Source: Pseudomonadales bacterium
Lineage (GTDB): Bacteria > Pseudomonadota > Gammaproteobacteria > Pseudomonadales > Azotimanducaceae
Reading direction: 5' to 3'
DNA: 43,972 nucleotides
Assembly: GCA_028281005.1 (NCBI GenBank)
Contig: JANQKS010000062.1
Span: 1 to 43,972 of the forward strand
Shown: piece after piece, positions 1 to 8,532 of the stretch
Layout: every line of letters starts with the position of its first letter
Position numbering within the stretch: the stretch's first letter is position 1
The notes under the pieces: generated by a model
The model's database searches: none
Told to the model about the DNA's origin: nothing
The model's input: the letters and a program-made list of their open reading frames with translations, nothing else
Program-made: the position numbers and the translations under genes

Positions 1-360
1 GCTGATCGACAATTGAAACATGGCAAGAAGCGTGCTGCGGTAATAAGCCTGATCTGCCGTAATCGTCTTTCTTGCTTCGCTGATGAGTCCATCGAAGTAG
101 GTCATCGCGTCGTCATCCTTAACACCGCGCATGGTCTCAGAAAACTGGTCCATACTCTCAAGAGAGAGTGTTTTAAGGACCTCTTCCTTTGTCCCGACAA
201 GGTTGTATAGCGTCGGCGTAGTCACCGAAGCCGCTTTCGCTAAGCTCCGTGAACTGAGAGCGTCATAACCTTCTGAAGCGAGGATTCGTCTAGCCTCATC
301 CAAAATCCTTTGGCGCCTTTTCTCTTTGTTAACTTCTCTGGTCGAGATTGTAGCGGCCAT
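1..360 (-). CDS. TetR-family transcriptional regulator, 3' end cut by window edge
   Basis: Reading the minus strand from ATG at 360 gives an open frame to the window edge (120 codons, no stop). The N-terminus is basic (MAATISTREVNKEKRRQRIL) and runs into a helix-turn-helix of the TetR type, with SLAKAASVTTPTLYNLVGTK followed by a KEEVL helix. The C-terminal ligand-binding domain is mostly outside the window. The gene is divergent from the membrane-protein gene at 455, and a perfect 32-bp palindrome (389-420) lies between them, as expected for an autoregulating TetR repressor that also controls its neighbour. The ligand is unknown. Confidence 0.85.
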   Translation of the reverse strand, partial: MAATISTREVNKEKRRQRILDEARRILASEGYDALSSRSLAKAASVTTPTLYNLVGTKEEVLKTLSLESMDQFSETMRGVKDDDAMTYFDGLISEARKTITADQAYYRSTLLAMFQLSIS

Positions 361-388
361 AGGTACCTCGCTAGACTAGGTACTATTT

Positions 389-420
389 TTAGACATTGAC
401 TAAATTTAGTCAATGTCTAA
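389..420. promoter_or_regulatory. Perfect 32-bp palindrome, probable TetR operator
   Basis: The left half-site is TTAGACATTGACTAAA and the right half is its exact reverse complement; the centre is AAATTT. It starts 29 bp upstream of the TetR start at 360, in the divergent intergenic region. The size, perfect symmetry and position fit an operator for that TetR protein. It differs in sequence from the TCAACT-type palindromes further right, so a different regulator is implied. The first possible ATG of the plus-strand gene (413) lies inside it. Confidence 0.75.
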
Positions 421-454
421 GATAACCTTTCGCTTGCTACACCTAGATTTTCGA

Positions 455-874
455 ATGACAGATCAAGACTTTCAGACTCCTACTATTACACCTATGAAGG
501 GACGTGCTTTCTGGCTTGCATTCGGGCTTAACGCAATATGGATCAACCTTTCAGGCCTACCTAGGTACTTCCTAGTGGTAAAGCCAATGCTTCACGACGC
601 TTTTCCCGACGTAGCCAACATTGCGCCCGTTTCGATACCTGTGCTTTTGATTTGGGGCGCATGGACAGTCATTTTTGTGTTTGCTTCCACGTGTTTCTAT
701 TGGGTTTGTTTTGATCGATATGGCACAAGCATGCGGACAGCCGCAGTCGCTGCGGCCAGTTTTACTTTGGCTACCATCGGATTAACTTGGGTCGGTATAG
801 CGAATATGGGACTCGCACCTATGATCCTGGCATATGCAGCAATCCCTCTCGCTCTAGCGGAACAGCTGGTATAA
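455..874 (+). CDS. Small multi-pass membrane protein, unknown function
   Basis: A 139-residue hydrophobic protein with about four membrane segments: near the N-terminus (AFWLAFGLNAIWINLSGL), in the middle (IPVLLIWGAWTVIFVFAS) and two near the C-terminus. No family is recognised. In-frame ATG codons occur at 413, 455 and 494, none with a good Shine-Dalgarno. I prefer 455 because 413 falls inside the 32-bp operator palindrome. It is the likely target of the divergent TetR regulator at 1-360, and the GST-like gene follows 36 bp downstream in the same direction. Regulator, small membrane protein and GST together could be a stress or detoxification unit, which is inference. Confidence 0.6.
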   Translation: MTDQDFQTPTITPMKGRAFWLAFGLNAIWINLSGLPRYFLVVKPMLHDAFPDVANIAPVSIPVLLIWGAWTVIFVFASTCFYWVCFDRYGTSMRTAAVAAASFTLATIGLTWVGIANMGLAPMILAYAAIPLALAEQLV

Positions 875-910
875 GCCTGGGTTGTTAAAAGATCCATACG
901 GAAGAACTAG

Positions 911-1606
911 ATGGCGAAAATCACGATCTACGGTCCACCGGTATCCCCGTTCGTCATAAAGGTTCTTGCAGCAGCAGACTACAAGCGTTTGTCATACGAG
1001 CATGAGGCCAACCTTTCGGTTCCCGATGTATACAGGCTCAGTCCAATCACTGGGAGAATTCCTGTTGCTGCGTTCAATAACGAAATGGTGTTTGACTCTA
1101 CCTTCATCTCCCGGCGGTTTGATCAAGTGCAGCCGGAGAAACCACTGGTATCTCAAGAACCTAAGCTGGCAGCACAACAGCGGATGCTTGAAGATTGGAG
1201 CGATGAGTCGCTTTACTGGTACATGATGGGTTTGCGTTGGGTTAAGAAAAACGCTCATCGAAGCGTAGAGCAAAATAGAAAATTCCTACCACTACCGCTT
1301 AGACCATTCGCAGGTCCGATCTTCCGTAACTTTATAGGACGCCGAACGCGTGCACAGGGTTTTGGAAGACTCCCATATGATGTTTTGGTGGCTGAGCTAG
1401 GCGAACGCCTAGATGACTTAGTACAAATGCTGGGTGATCAACCTTTCTTCTTCGGCAACGATCCATGCATTGCAGATTTTGCCATCTACGGGCAGTTCAG
1501 TACCGGCATAGAGGAAGGTGTAACACCTGATTTTGCTGAACAAGTCTCACGGAGACCGGAACTTTCTGGCTGGCGTGGCCGCGTATCTGAAGCAATTCAG
1601 GAATGA
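911..1606 (+). CDS. Glutathione S-transferase-like protein
   Basis: 231 residues. The N-terminal thioredoxin-fold half has the GST pattern: beta1 ITIYGPPVSPFV, then SPITGRIPVAAF with the cis-Pro turn, then VFDSTFISRRFD, the Glu/Asp-Ser motif that binds the gamma-glutamyl group of glutathione. The helical C-terminal half contains FFFGNDPCIADFAIYGQF, the usual N-capping box region of GST-C domains. The ATG is preceded by GGAAG six bases upstream. It probably conjugates or isomerises an electrophilic intermediate; the substrate cannot be read. It likely forms a transcription unit with the membrane protein upstream. Confidence 0.8.
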   Translation: MAKITIYGPPVSPFVIKVLAAADYKRLSYEHEANLSVPDVYRLSPITGRIPVAAFNNEMVFDSTFISRRFDQVQPEKPLVSQEPKLAAQQRMLEDWSDESLYWYMMGLRWVKKNAHRSVEQNRKFLPLPLRPFAGPIFRNFIGRRTRAQGFGRLPYDVLVAELGERLDDLVQMLGDQPFFFGNDPCIADFAIYGQFSTGIEEGVTPDFAEQVSRRPELSGWRGRVSEAIQE

Positions 1607-2163
1607 TAGGTCTTTCCGATTATGGTCCAGAGCAGAAGTAAAACCTGCCAGCTGACACTAAATCAGCGGGCGGCGTCGCTCTGTCGGGTGGTCCATCAGA
1701 GTCAGGTACTAAATCCGGTATCTAAAGCTCGGCAAGTCCTGTGCAAACGTGCGTTCGCCAGCAATTCCGAGACCAATCTGTCCCGCCTTCCTGGCAGATC
1801 ATGGCAGAAACCAACATCGACCCATTCGAAATTGCATCAGCCTTGAGCGCATTCATCGCCTGACTATGAAGTTCAGGCTCGGCGATGTTGCGAGACGTTC
1901 TCTGACAAGCAACGCCTTCTACTTTCACAAAGTGCTGTGAAGAAGGCGGATTCGTCGTCACTCGAACCTGAGCCATCGCGGCCAAAGATTGTGCGTCGTA
2001 GTTAGGGACGGCACTGAACAATGCCAGGGTTTTTCCGACAGGCGAGGATTACCTGAAGTGCGGGCCACCTCGAACAAGGCTTTGCACGCGTCAAGCGCGC
2101 CCGGCTGCCTACAAATGCTCCTCGTAGATCAATCAACACTAAGTTAGTTTCCGAAAATATTTT
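1607..2163. other. Non-coding stretch, possibly decayed gene
   Basis: About 680 bp separate the GST gene from the Rieske gene, and no convincing intact gene is present. Open frames on both strands are short, lack ribosome binding sites and do not resemble known families. The minus strand at 1722-2100 has protein-like stretches in more than one frame (for example ALDACKALFEVARTSG near 2070), so this may be a frameshifted remnant of a hydrolase. I would not name it. The right end carries an AT-rich promoter region and a TCAACT palindrome, listed separately. Confidence 0.35.
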
Positions 2164-2179
2164 TCAACTATATAGTTGA
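2164..2179. promoter_or_regulatory. TCAACT-type operator, site A (Rieske gene)
   Basis: Perfect 16-bp palindrome TCAACTATATAGTTGA, 113 bp upstream of the Rieske oxygenase ATG in an AT-rich stretch. It is one of seven related sites in this cluster. A weaker, imperfect relative (TCAACACTAAGTTAG) lies about 20 bp further upstream. Confidence 0.65.
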
Positions 2180-2291
2180 TATAAATATGGCCATAGGTTA
2201 CCTTGCATCGCATGGTTGACAGCGCTTCGTTGGAAGCAATTTTCAAGCGCGGTGCCATGTTTCACGCCTAGTGACTAGGGAGGAAATTGCG

Positions 2292-3350
2292 ATGAAAGTA
2301 CGCGGTCAAGAGCTAGAACTACACAAAGACCCAATGCCGGGATGGCCTTACTCGGATTTTGCAACTGGTTGGTACCAGATCGGATACTCAGAAGATCTGG
2401 AAGTGGGAGATATCCAAGCAGCTCACTGGCTAAATCAAGAACTCGTACTCTTTCGTACTGAGTCAGGTCAACTCAAATGCCTAGACGCCTTTTGCCCACA
2501 CATGGGGGCCCATCTGGGCCAACCCGGACAATTCGGGGGTAAGGTCTGCGGAGAGAACATCCAGTGTCCCTGGCATGGCTGGCTGTGGGACGGAGAAGGA
2601 AAAAACGTAGACATCCCCTACTCAGATAAAACAGTTAACGCGACTATTCCTAATAAACACATTCGTGAAACTGATGGCTGTATTTTCATGTGGTTCGATT
2701 CTGAGGGCTCACCTCCGAGTTACGAGTTTGAAGGCTTGCCGTATATTGGAGACGAAGAAGACTACTACCCAATCGACTATACCGTCGATGGACCCCATCG
2801 CGTGAAACCGCAATTTCCCATGGAAAACAGTGCCGACCCGCATCACTTTATCTACGTTCACGGTTCTGGCCTGGATGCTGAGTTCAATGACTACACCGTT
2901 GATGGCCCGAAATGCTCCAACACTATGTACATGGAATTCGGCCACGGAAAGGAGTCAACCTGGTTAACACCCAACGGTCCGGTTACCGGCCATGTCGACA
3001 ATTTCTTCGTTGGGGCGAGTATCGGAATCGCCCGATTCAACATTGACGGGCGAGTCTGCATTCACATGACGAACCTGACACCCATTGATGACCATAACTG
3101 CATGTTCTTCAGTTCAATTCGTCACAACAAGGAGCCCGGTGATACGGGGAACGTCTCACAAGGACTAGCCAAACGAATGACGGCAGAGCAACACATCCAG
3201 ATTCGGAATGATTTTCACATATGGGCAAACATGAAGTACAAGGTAAAACCGATATTTACCGGCCCCGAAGAACAATCACGCTATGCGTTTATTCGCAGAC
3301 ATTTTGATCAGTTCTATCCCAATCCTGTGTACAAGGAAAATCGAGGTTGA
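2292..3350 (+). CDS. Rieske non-heme iron oxygenase, KshA-like terminal component
   Basis: 352 residues. The N-terminal Rieske domain has both [2Fe-2S] ligand pairs: C68-P-H70 in FCPHMGAHLG and C92-P-W-H95 in CPWHGW. The catalytic domain has ENSADPHHFIYVHG at about residues 178-191, the Asp/His/His mononuclear iron motif. Spacing and wording resemble 3-ketosteroid 9-alpha-hydroxylase oxygenase (KshA) and related ring or terpenoid hydroxylases, so it should hydroxylate a hydrophobic substrate using O2 and electrons from a reductase. No reductase gene is in the window. A GTG at 2271 is in frame, but AGGGAGGA lies seven bases before the ATG at 2292, which decides the start. TCAACT site A upstream ties it to the catabolic regulon. 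The exact substrate is unknown. Confidence 0.88.
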   Translation: MKVRGQELELHKDPMPGWPYSDFATGWYQIGYSEDLEVGDIQAAHWLNQELVLFRTESGQLKCLDAFCPHMGAHLGQPGQFGGKVCGENIQCPWHGWLWDGEGKNVDIPYSDKTVNATIPNKHIRETDGCIFMWFDSEGSPPSYEFEGLPYIGDEEDYYPIDYTVDGPHRVKPQFPMENSADPHHFIYVHGSGLDAEFNDYTVDGPKCSNTMYMEFGHGKESTWLTPNGPVTGHVDNFFVGASIGIARFNIDGRVCIHMTNLTPIDDHNCMFFSSIRHNKEPGDTGNVSQGLAKRMTAEQHIQIRNDFHIWANMKYKVKPIFTGPEEQSRYAFIRRHFDQFYPNPVYKENRG

Positions 3351-3408
3351 CTGAATCAGGCTTTCAGATCCTCTTTCTCTCTCTAGTAGTGGCTAAGCTG
3401 CCCCACCT

Positions 3409-5043
3409 TTAACCTCTTCTCTCAGTTCGAGCCACCTCGAAACCTAGTGCCTGAAAATCCCAGTCGTGATCGGGAACCTTGTCTTTAAGAACATACTTCA
3501 TCACTCTGCCGGTTGCATTTGCAGGCAGCGAGTCGACGGAGCTTATGTACCTTGGCATCGCGAAATAGGGAAGATTTTTTTTCAGGAAATTGAAGAACTC
3601 GAGAGGATCAGGCGCGATATCGTGCCAAACGATACAGGCTTTGATGTCATCCTCGCCCAGCTCTCCAGGAACATCGTGCACGGCAACTTCCTTAACGCCT
3701 TCGTGTTTTATGATTGACCTTTCTACTTCGATCGCTGATACGTTCTCACCGCGACGACGCACCGAGTCGCTCTTTCGCCCGGCGAAGAAGAGGTAACCTT
3801 CCTCATTTTCAGAAGCCAGATCGCCGGTGTGGTGCCAGAGATTTTTCCAGGCTTCGGCCGTGGCCTCAGGTTTTCCCCAATACCCCTGAAACATAACTTC
3901 CGGAAATTTGGGCCGGATGCAAACTTCTCCGACTGCGCCAATAGCTACATCCTCATCATCCTCGTCACGTATTGATACATCATAAAGAAACGTGGGTTTC
4001 CCCATTGATGCACGATGTGATCCAAATTCCTCTGGACCACACAATGTCGCCGGGTTTGCCTCCGTCTGACCATAACCCTTGCTCTGCACAGGGACATTGA
4101 ATCTCTTCTCGAATATGAGTTGGTCTGCCTCTTCCATGGGTATCACCTGAAAGAACCGTAGCCGGTGTTGAGTATCAAGTTCACTTTCAGGTGTTGCGAG
4201 CAATGCTATGCCATGAGCGGTGACCCCCAAAAAGATGGTTGCATCCGCCTCGATGACTCTTTCAATGGTCTTGCTTGCACTGAACGCTGTATCAATGTGA
4301 TAAGCCAGACCACCTTGAAGTGCATTCATCAGATAGATGACACCCGCACCTGTATGAAAGAGCGGCATAGGTGAAAAAAGTACATCGCCCTCTTCCAGCA
4401 AACCCAGTTCGTACCAACTCCATGGCACAGCAAGATAATAACCGTGACTCAACATACAGCCTTTGGGCAGGCCGGTTGTTCCGGACGTGTACATGATAGA
4501 AACGAGATCCGTAGAACGCAGGTCAACTTTAGGTGCAGGGCTATTTGCGGATACGAGATCATCCAACAAGTGAACGGTGACATCGTCGACATCTATACCT
4601 TCATCATCAACGAGCACCAGGTGAGACAGCGTGGGTAGTGACGGTAGTAGACCAAAGATAGACACTTGACCGCTTTTGTCGGTAATTATGTACTCTGCCG
4701 TGCAGTCGTTCAGTTGATAACTAAGAAACTCGCCCTTCAGATACACATTGATCGGTACTTGTATGGCGCCAAGCCTTGCCAGGGAGAGTATGACCAACAC
4801 CATTTCAAGACGGTTGGGTAGCATCACTGCGACCCTGTCCCCTTTGCTCACACCTATTGACGCTAAACCTCCTGCGATTTCCTCTACCTTCTGGTGAGTT
4901 TCGGCGAAAGTAAGCCATGGAGAACCGCAACGGAGAAAATGTGCATCAGGCGTCGTCTTAGCCCAATAGGCTAGCCTGTCAGGGATAATCCGGCTGGTTC
5001 TCAAATGTTCAGGTTTCCATTTCTTCTTTTCGGTATTCATCAT
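3409..5043 (-). CDS. AMP-forming acyl-CoA ligase (class I adenylate-forming enzyme)
   Basis: 544 residues. Adenylation motifs are in order: the P-loop YTSGTTGLPKG (about residue 187), GYGQTEANP, the hinge region WHHTGDLASENEEGYLFFAGR, RRGENVSAIEVE, and the C-terminal catalytic Lys in ATGRVMKYVL. It should activate a carboxylic acid to its acyl-AMP and then acyl-CoA in the cytosol. The overall look is closest to crotonobetaine/carnitine-CoA ligase-like enzymes. The frame is open to 5073, but AGGAAAG stands just before the ATG at 5043, which I take as the start. It lies 33 bp downstream of the molybdopterin oxidoreductase on the same strand, so the two are an operon, probably driven from the promoter near 7291. 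Confidence 0.88.
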   Translation of the reverse strand: MMNTEKKKWKPEHLRTSRIIPDRLAYWAKTTPDAHFLRCGSPWLTFAETHQKVEEIAGGLASIGVSKGDRVAVMLPNRLEMVLVILSLARLGAIQVPINVYLKGEFLSYQLNDCTAEYIITDKSGQVSIFGLLPSLPTLSHLVLVDDEGIDVDDVTVHLLDDLVSANSPAPKVDLRSTDLVSIMYTSGTTGLPKGCMLSHGYYLAVPWSWYELGLLEEGDVLFSPMPLFHTGAGVIYLMNALQGGLAYHIDTAFSASKTIERVIEADATIFLGVTAHGIALLATPESELDTQHRLRFFQVIPMEEADQLIFEKRFNVPVQSKGYGQTEANPATLCGPEEFGSHRASMGKPTFLYDVSIRDEDDEDVAIGAVGEVCIRPKFPEVMFQGYWGKPEATAEAWKNLWHHTGDLASENEEGYLFFAGRKSDSVRRRGENVSAIEVERSIIKHEGVKEVAVHDVPGELGEDDIKACIVWHDIAPDPLEFFNFLKKNLPYFAMPRYISSVDSLPANATGRVMKYVLKDKVPDHDWDFQALGFEVARTERRG

Positions 5044-5076
5044 GGATTCTTTCCTAATAAAGGTTAGATTCACCAG

Positions 5077-7200
5077 TTAGCCAGCGGCCTCGACCACGAC
5101 AGATATTCCAGTCATGTGAGCCATATTCGATAGGGGATCGTATGAACCCGGGCCGGTTGGTAACAGTTCGTTGACGTTGACGCCTGGATATTTCGCCGAA
5201 GTGGCAAGAAAAACATTATTCGCATTCCCCCAACCATGGGTCATTGCAACCACCCCACGAATAAGAGATTCATCCGCTTGTAGAGGGCAACGGATCGAAC
5301 CATGGTCCGATGTCACTTTGACCGTGCTAGCACATTCAAGTGACTTGAACTCGATGTCCTCAGGATGCATATGCAACGCATTGGTTAACGATGATGGCCT
5401 TTTAAGCGACGGCAGATTGTGCAACCAGCTGTTAACCATGTATTTCGTCCGCATCGATATCAGGAGAAAAGTATCATCGGTTGATTTTTCGGCAGAGGTA
5501 GTCTGAAACTGCTCGACACAAGACTCTAAGCCTCGACTGATAACCTCGGGAAAACAGTCCACTTTCCTATCGCTATGAACGATACCGCGTGTGAAAAGAT
5601 CTTCTGGTTCAGGTAACGGTAGTTGCAGGGTACTCCCAGGGGCAGAGGCTAGGTCATCAAACTCAATGCCACTGGCCGCCAGGGCAGCTTTAGTTTTCGC
5701 GAGCGGATCAGAGTCGGGTACACAGGCAGGTGCTTGGATCTCTTCGATGAGTTTTTTAAAGATCCACCATTCGGGTTTGCGATCAGCATACGGTGTCAGC
5801 ATCGCCTCCGTGTACTGAACATACGGTTCAAGCTGAAAACCCTGAGAGTAGTAGTTGATGTCTTCGCGTTCGAGCCAGTCAGTGGCGGGCAGCATATAAT
5901 CCGCGAAATGACCTGTTGCGCTGGGATAGATATCAATGACAACCAACAGATCGAGCTTCTGCAACGCTTTGGTCAATCTTGATTCGCCGCCAATTGACAA
6001 GACAGGGTTACCACTCATACAGACAAGCGCCTGAATCGTAGAAGATTCAATAAAATCGACGAGCCTATTGCCTGGCAGCGTTCCAGCCACTCGACGCACA
6101 GAACCGATATCAGTCTTCACGTCACGATCGACGCCACGTGGGAGTTTCTGGTTAAATCCTGGGGAATAGATGTTCCCGCCGGTTCGGCCTAGATTACCGG
6201 TGATGAGACTCAGCATGTTTAACAACCAGTAAGCAATCATTCCCTGACGACCCATATTCACGCCTGTAGACATAAAGACGGACGCGCGTTTCGCGGTCGC
6301 AAACTCACAAGCAATCTGAGCAATACGCTCCTCGGATATTCCCGTGATGACCGCTACTTCAGGCAATCTAAATGGTTCGACCGAATGCCATAGCTGTTCG
6401 ATACTTTTCCCATGCAACCTGATCCAATCCTGATCGACTAGTCCCCGCTCCTTGATCTCCCTCACAAGAGCAGCCAGAAAAAAGGCGTCGGTATCAGGTC
6501 TGATCAGAAGCGTTTCTCCTGTCTTGTTAGTAGAAGACTCACAGTTCCGTGGATTGACGTGTACAACCTTGCCACCTCGCTCAATCACTTTGCGCAGCTT
6601 GACCATAGGTTCAGGCAAATGAATAAAACTCCCATGAGAAATCGCGGGATTAGAACCCAAACTCAAAAAATAGCTGGTGTTCAACAAATCGGGAATCGGG
6701 TGGAGATATGGTGTTCCGAATATTCCACCTGAAGCTGCATATTTATTGCTGCAGTCCTGTGTCCCGGAGTTAAAGAGGTTCTGAATGTTGAGCGTGCTGA
6801 CAAATTCACGAGATGAGGTTACCGCAGTGCTGTTAAACGCAGTTGGGTTTCCGAGATAGAACGCCAAAGAGTTCGGTTTTTCTTGTCGAATGGTATTAAT
6901 GCGATCGGCGATTTCTGAGATCGCAGTTTCCCAGGATATTGCGTCATACACAGCGGTATCGGTTTTACTGCTGATGCGTTTCATCGGAGTGTTCAAACGA
7001 TCGGGGTCGGCATTCAACTCATGGGCACACAAACCCTTGTGGCAAGCAAATCCCCTAGAAACCGGGTGCGACCTATCAGGTTTTAGTCGGACAACACGAT
7101 TTTCGACAACATCTACCTCTGCAATCAGCGGACAGTGAGGTTCACACAGTCGGCAGTAGGTGTGTTTCACAGTTACAGGACTATTGCCGGTTAGTTTCAT
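5077..7200 (-). CDS. Molybdopterin-dependent oxidoreductase (DMSO reductase superfamily)
   Basis: 707 residues. The N-terminal [4Fe-4S] motif has C16-x2-C19-x3-C23-x29-C53 (TYCRLCEPHC ... FACHKG), followed by the bis-MGD binding domains typical of formate dehydrogenase/nitrate reductase-like catalytic subunits. Examples are ITGNLGRTGGNIYSPG, LVCMSGNPVLS, the ATDWLERED loop and a C-terminal cofactor domain with GVVAMTHGWG. No Tat twin-arginine signal is visible, so it is probably cytoplasmic. The region of the Mo ligand is SGTQDCSNKYAASG; I cannot assign the ligand with confidence. GGGGGA before the ATG supports the start. It is the first gene of an operon with the acyl-CoA ligase, and TCAACT site B lies 91 bp upstream. 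Redox partners are not in the window. The substrate is unknown. Confidence 0.85.
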   Translation of the reverse strand: MKLTGNSPVTVKHTYCRLCEPHCPLIAEVDVVENRVVRLKPDRSHPVSRGFACHKGLCAHELNADPDRLNTPMKRISSKTDTAVYDAISWETAISEIADRINTIRQEKPNSLAFYLGNPTAFNSTAVTSSREFVSTLNIQNLFNSGTQDCSNKYAASGGIFGTPYLHPIPDLLNTSYFLSLGSNPAISHGSFIHLPEPMVKLRKVIERGGKVVHVNPRNCESSTNKTGETLLIRPDTDAFFLAALVREIKERGLVDQDWIRLHGKSIEQLWHSVEPFRLPEVAVITGISEERIAQIACEFATAKRASVFMSTGVNMGRQGMIAYWLLNMLSLITGNLGRTGGNIYSPGFNQKLPRGVDRDVKTDIGSVRRVAGTLPGNRLVDFIESSTIQALVCMSGNPVLSIGGESRLTKALQKLDLLVVIDIYPSATGHFADYMLPATDWLEREDINYYSQGFQLEPYVQYTEAMLTPYADRKPEWWIFKKLIEEIQAPACVPDSDPLAKTKAALAASGIEFDDLASAPGSTLQLPLPEPEDLFTRGIVHSDRKVDCFPEVISRGLESCVEQFQTTSAEKSTDDTFLLISMRTKYMVNSWLHNLPSLKRPSSLTNALHMHPEDIEFKSLECASTVKVTSDHGSIRCPLQADESLIRGVVAMTHGWGNANNVFLATSAKYPGVNVNELLPTGPGSYDPLSNMAHMTGISVVVEAAG

Positions 7201-7290
7201 GTCAGTTCCCCCACATGCGGAGATTCAGGTCGCAGATATCTATTGGCGCTGAATTCGCTTGTAAATTGTGACTAATCCAACATATTTTAT

Positions 7291-7306
7291 TCAACTATAA
7301 AGTTGA
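7291..7306. promoter_or_regulatory. TCAACT-type operator, site B (molybdo-oxidoreductase operon)
   Basis: TCAACTATAAAGTTGA, a palindrome with one mismatched pair in the centre. It sits 91 bp upstream of the molybdopterin oxidoreductase start at 7200, in an AT-rich stretch suited to a promoter. Confidence 0.65.
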
Positions 7307-7375
7307 TTTTATTCATGGAAACACTACTAGAACAAAAGCACAAGAAAAAAACTCCAGGATCAGGTGGGTCAGGGT

Positions 7376-7525
7376 ATGGCACGAAAAAAGGGTGCGCACA
7401 CAATCGAAGTGCTGAGGAGTGCCGGAATATCCGAAGAAAAGATAACACTGATAACCGAGCGTCACCTCATCGAAAACTCGTGTAACCTTTGGTCATCTCA
7501 GCAAGCAAGCGTATCGACTGAATAA
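7376..7525 (+). pseudogene. Short fragment resembling the C-terminus of a family III CoA transferase
   Basis: A 49-codon frame starts at ATG 7376. Its first part, KGAHTIEVLRSAGISEEKIT, resembles the C-terminal tail of CaiB/BaiF (family III) CoA transferases, where a GEHTREVL...G(Y/F)SEAEI pattern is usual. The rest of such an enzyme is absent and there is no good ribosome binding site, so this looks like a leftover 3' end rather than a working gene. It lies between TCAACT sites B and C. The match is by eye and short; it could be chance or a real small protein. Confidence 0.35.
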
Positions 7526-7603
7526 GCCCTACTGGAGATCGCTAAACACCAGATTAACTTCAGCGATACTGCGATAAAACTCACGAGTATTCGCCAATTT
7601 ATC

Positions 7604-7619
7604 TCAACCATTCGGTTGA
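7604..7619. promoter_or_regulatory. TCAACT-type operator, site C (hydratase/dehydrogenase operon)
   Basis: TCAACCATTCGGTTGA: arms TCAACC/GGTTGA match the motif with a C for T at the sixth position, compensated on the other arm. It is 54 bp upstream of the enoyl-CoA hydratase-like start. It is the most divergent of the set, but the symmetric substitution supports a real dyad. Confidence 0.55.
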
Positions 7620-7672
7620 ATATCAATAATCGCAACTATATGATGGTGTAGTAACAATGAGAGGCGCCGGGA

Positions 7673-8515
7673 TTGAGCAAACATATCAAGACAGAAGAGC
7701 CTTCTCCAGGTGTCGTTCGAATCGTGTTAAATCGGCCTGACGTTGCGAACGCTCAAAACAACGAATTGCTCTATGAGCTGAACGCAGCACTTGATCGCGC
7801 AGCGCGAGACAATCATGTGAAGGTGATCATTCTCGCGGGTCAGGGCAAGCACTTCTCTTCAGGTCACGATCTGTCTTCGATGGATCAAAGCCTAGATGGT
7901 ATCGATCCGGTTCATCCTACTGCGGGCATCGGTATGCCTGGGGCTGAAGGTCAAATGGCATTCGAAGAAGAAGCCTACTTTGGCTTGTGCTGGCGATGGC
8001 GGAACATCCAGAAACCCACCATCGCCGAAGTTCAGGGAAAGGTGATCGCCGGTGGCCTGATGTTGATGTGGGTCTGTGATCTTATCGTGGCATCAGAGGA
8101 CGCGACCTTTCAGGATCCCGTTGTGGCATTTGGCGCCAATGGCGTCGAGTACTTCGCGCATCCATGGGAGCTAGGTGTGCGAAAGGCAAAGGAATTCCTT
8201 TTCACGGGAAGAGCCCTGACGGCGGAAAGCGCAATGGCGCTGGGTATGGTCAATCGAGTCGTGCCACGTAAAAATCTCTCAGAAGCGACCCTGGAGCTGG
8301 CGTCTGAAATTGCACGCCAACCGGCTATGGGCCTCCGACTTGCCAAGTTAAGCGTCAATGATGCGCAAGACGCGCAAGGTTTTTTGTCCGGTCTGCGAAG
8401 CGCCATGGCGTGGCAACAATTGTCTCACTCTCACAACATGCAATTACACGATGACATCGGGCATCCTGATGGCTATCAGACTGTCCGCGACATAGCGAAT
8501 CTCCCTCCCCTGTAG
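7673..8515 (+). CDS. Enoyl-CoA hydratase/isomerase-family protein with atypical active site
   Basis: 280 residues with the crotonase fold: the oxyanion-hole loops are HFSSGHDLSSM and GKVIAGG, followed by LMLMWVCDLIVAS and DPVVAFGANGVEYFAHPWELG. At the two places where enoyl-CoA hydratases carry catalytic glutamates (GGGCEL and PEI...GAGG in the classical enzyme), this protein has hydrophobic residues by eye alignment. It may therefore be another crotonase activity (hydrolase, isomerase or C-C cleaving). The start is TTG at 7673 with GAGAGG eight bases upstream; no ATG is in frame. It is 17 bp from the acyl-CoA dehydrogenase gene, so co-transcribed, with site C upstream. Confidence 0.8.
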   Translation: MSKHIKTEEPSPGVVRIVLNRPDVANAQNNELLYELNAALDRAARDNHVKVIILAGQGKHFSSGHDLSSMDQSLDGIDPVHPTAGIGMPGAEGQMAFEEEAYFGLCWRWRNIQKPTIAEVQGKVIAGGLMLMWVCDLIVASEDATFQDPVVAFGANGVEYFAHPWELGVRKAKEFLFTGRALTAESAMALGMVNRVVPRKNLSEATLELASEIARQPAMGLRLAKLSVNDAQDAQGFLSGLRSAMAWQQLSHSHNMQLHDDIGHPDGYQTVRDIANLPPL

Positions 8516-8532
8516 CTCCTCGCCAGGTAATC

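Noticed and set aside
1722-2021. 99-codon open frame on the minus strand
   Set aside because: No ribosome site, no recognised family and an abrupt end; treated only as a possible remnant.
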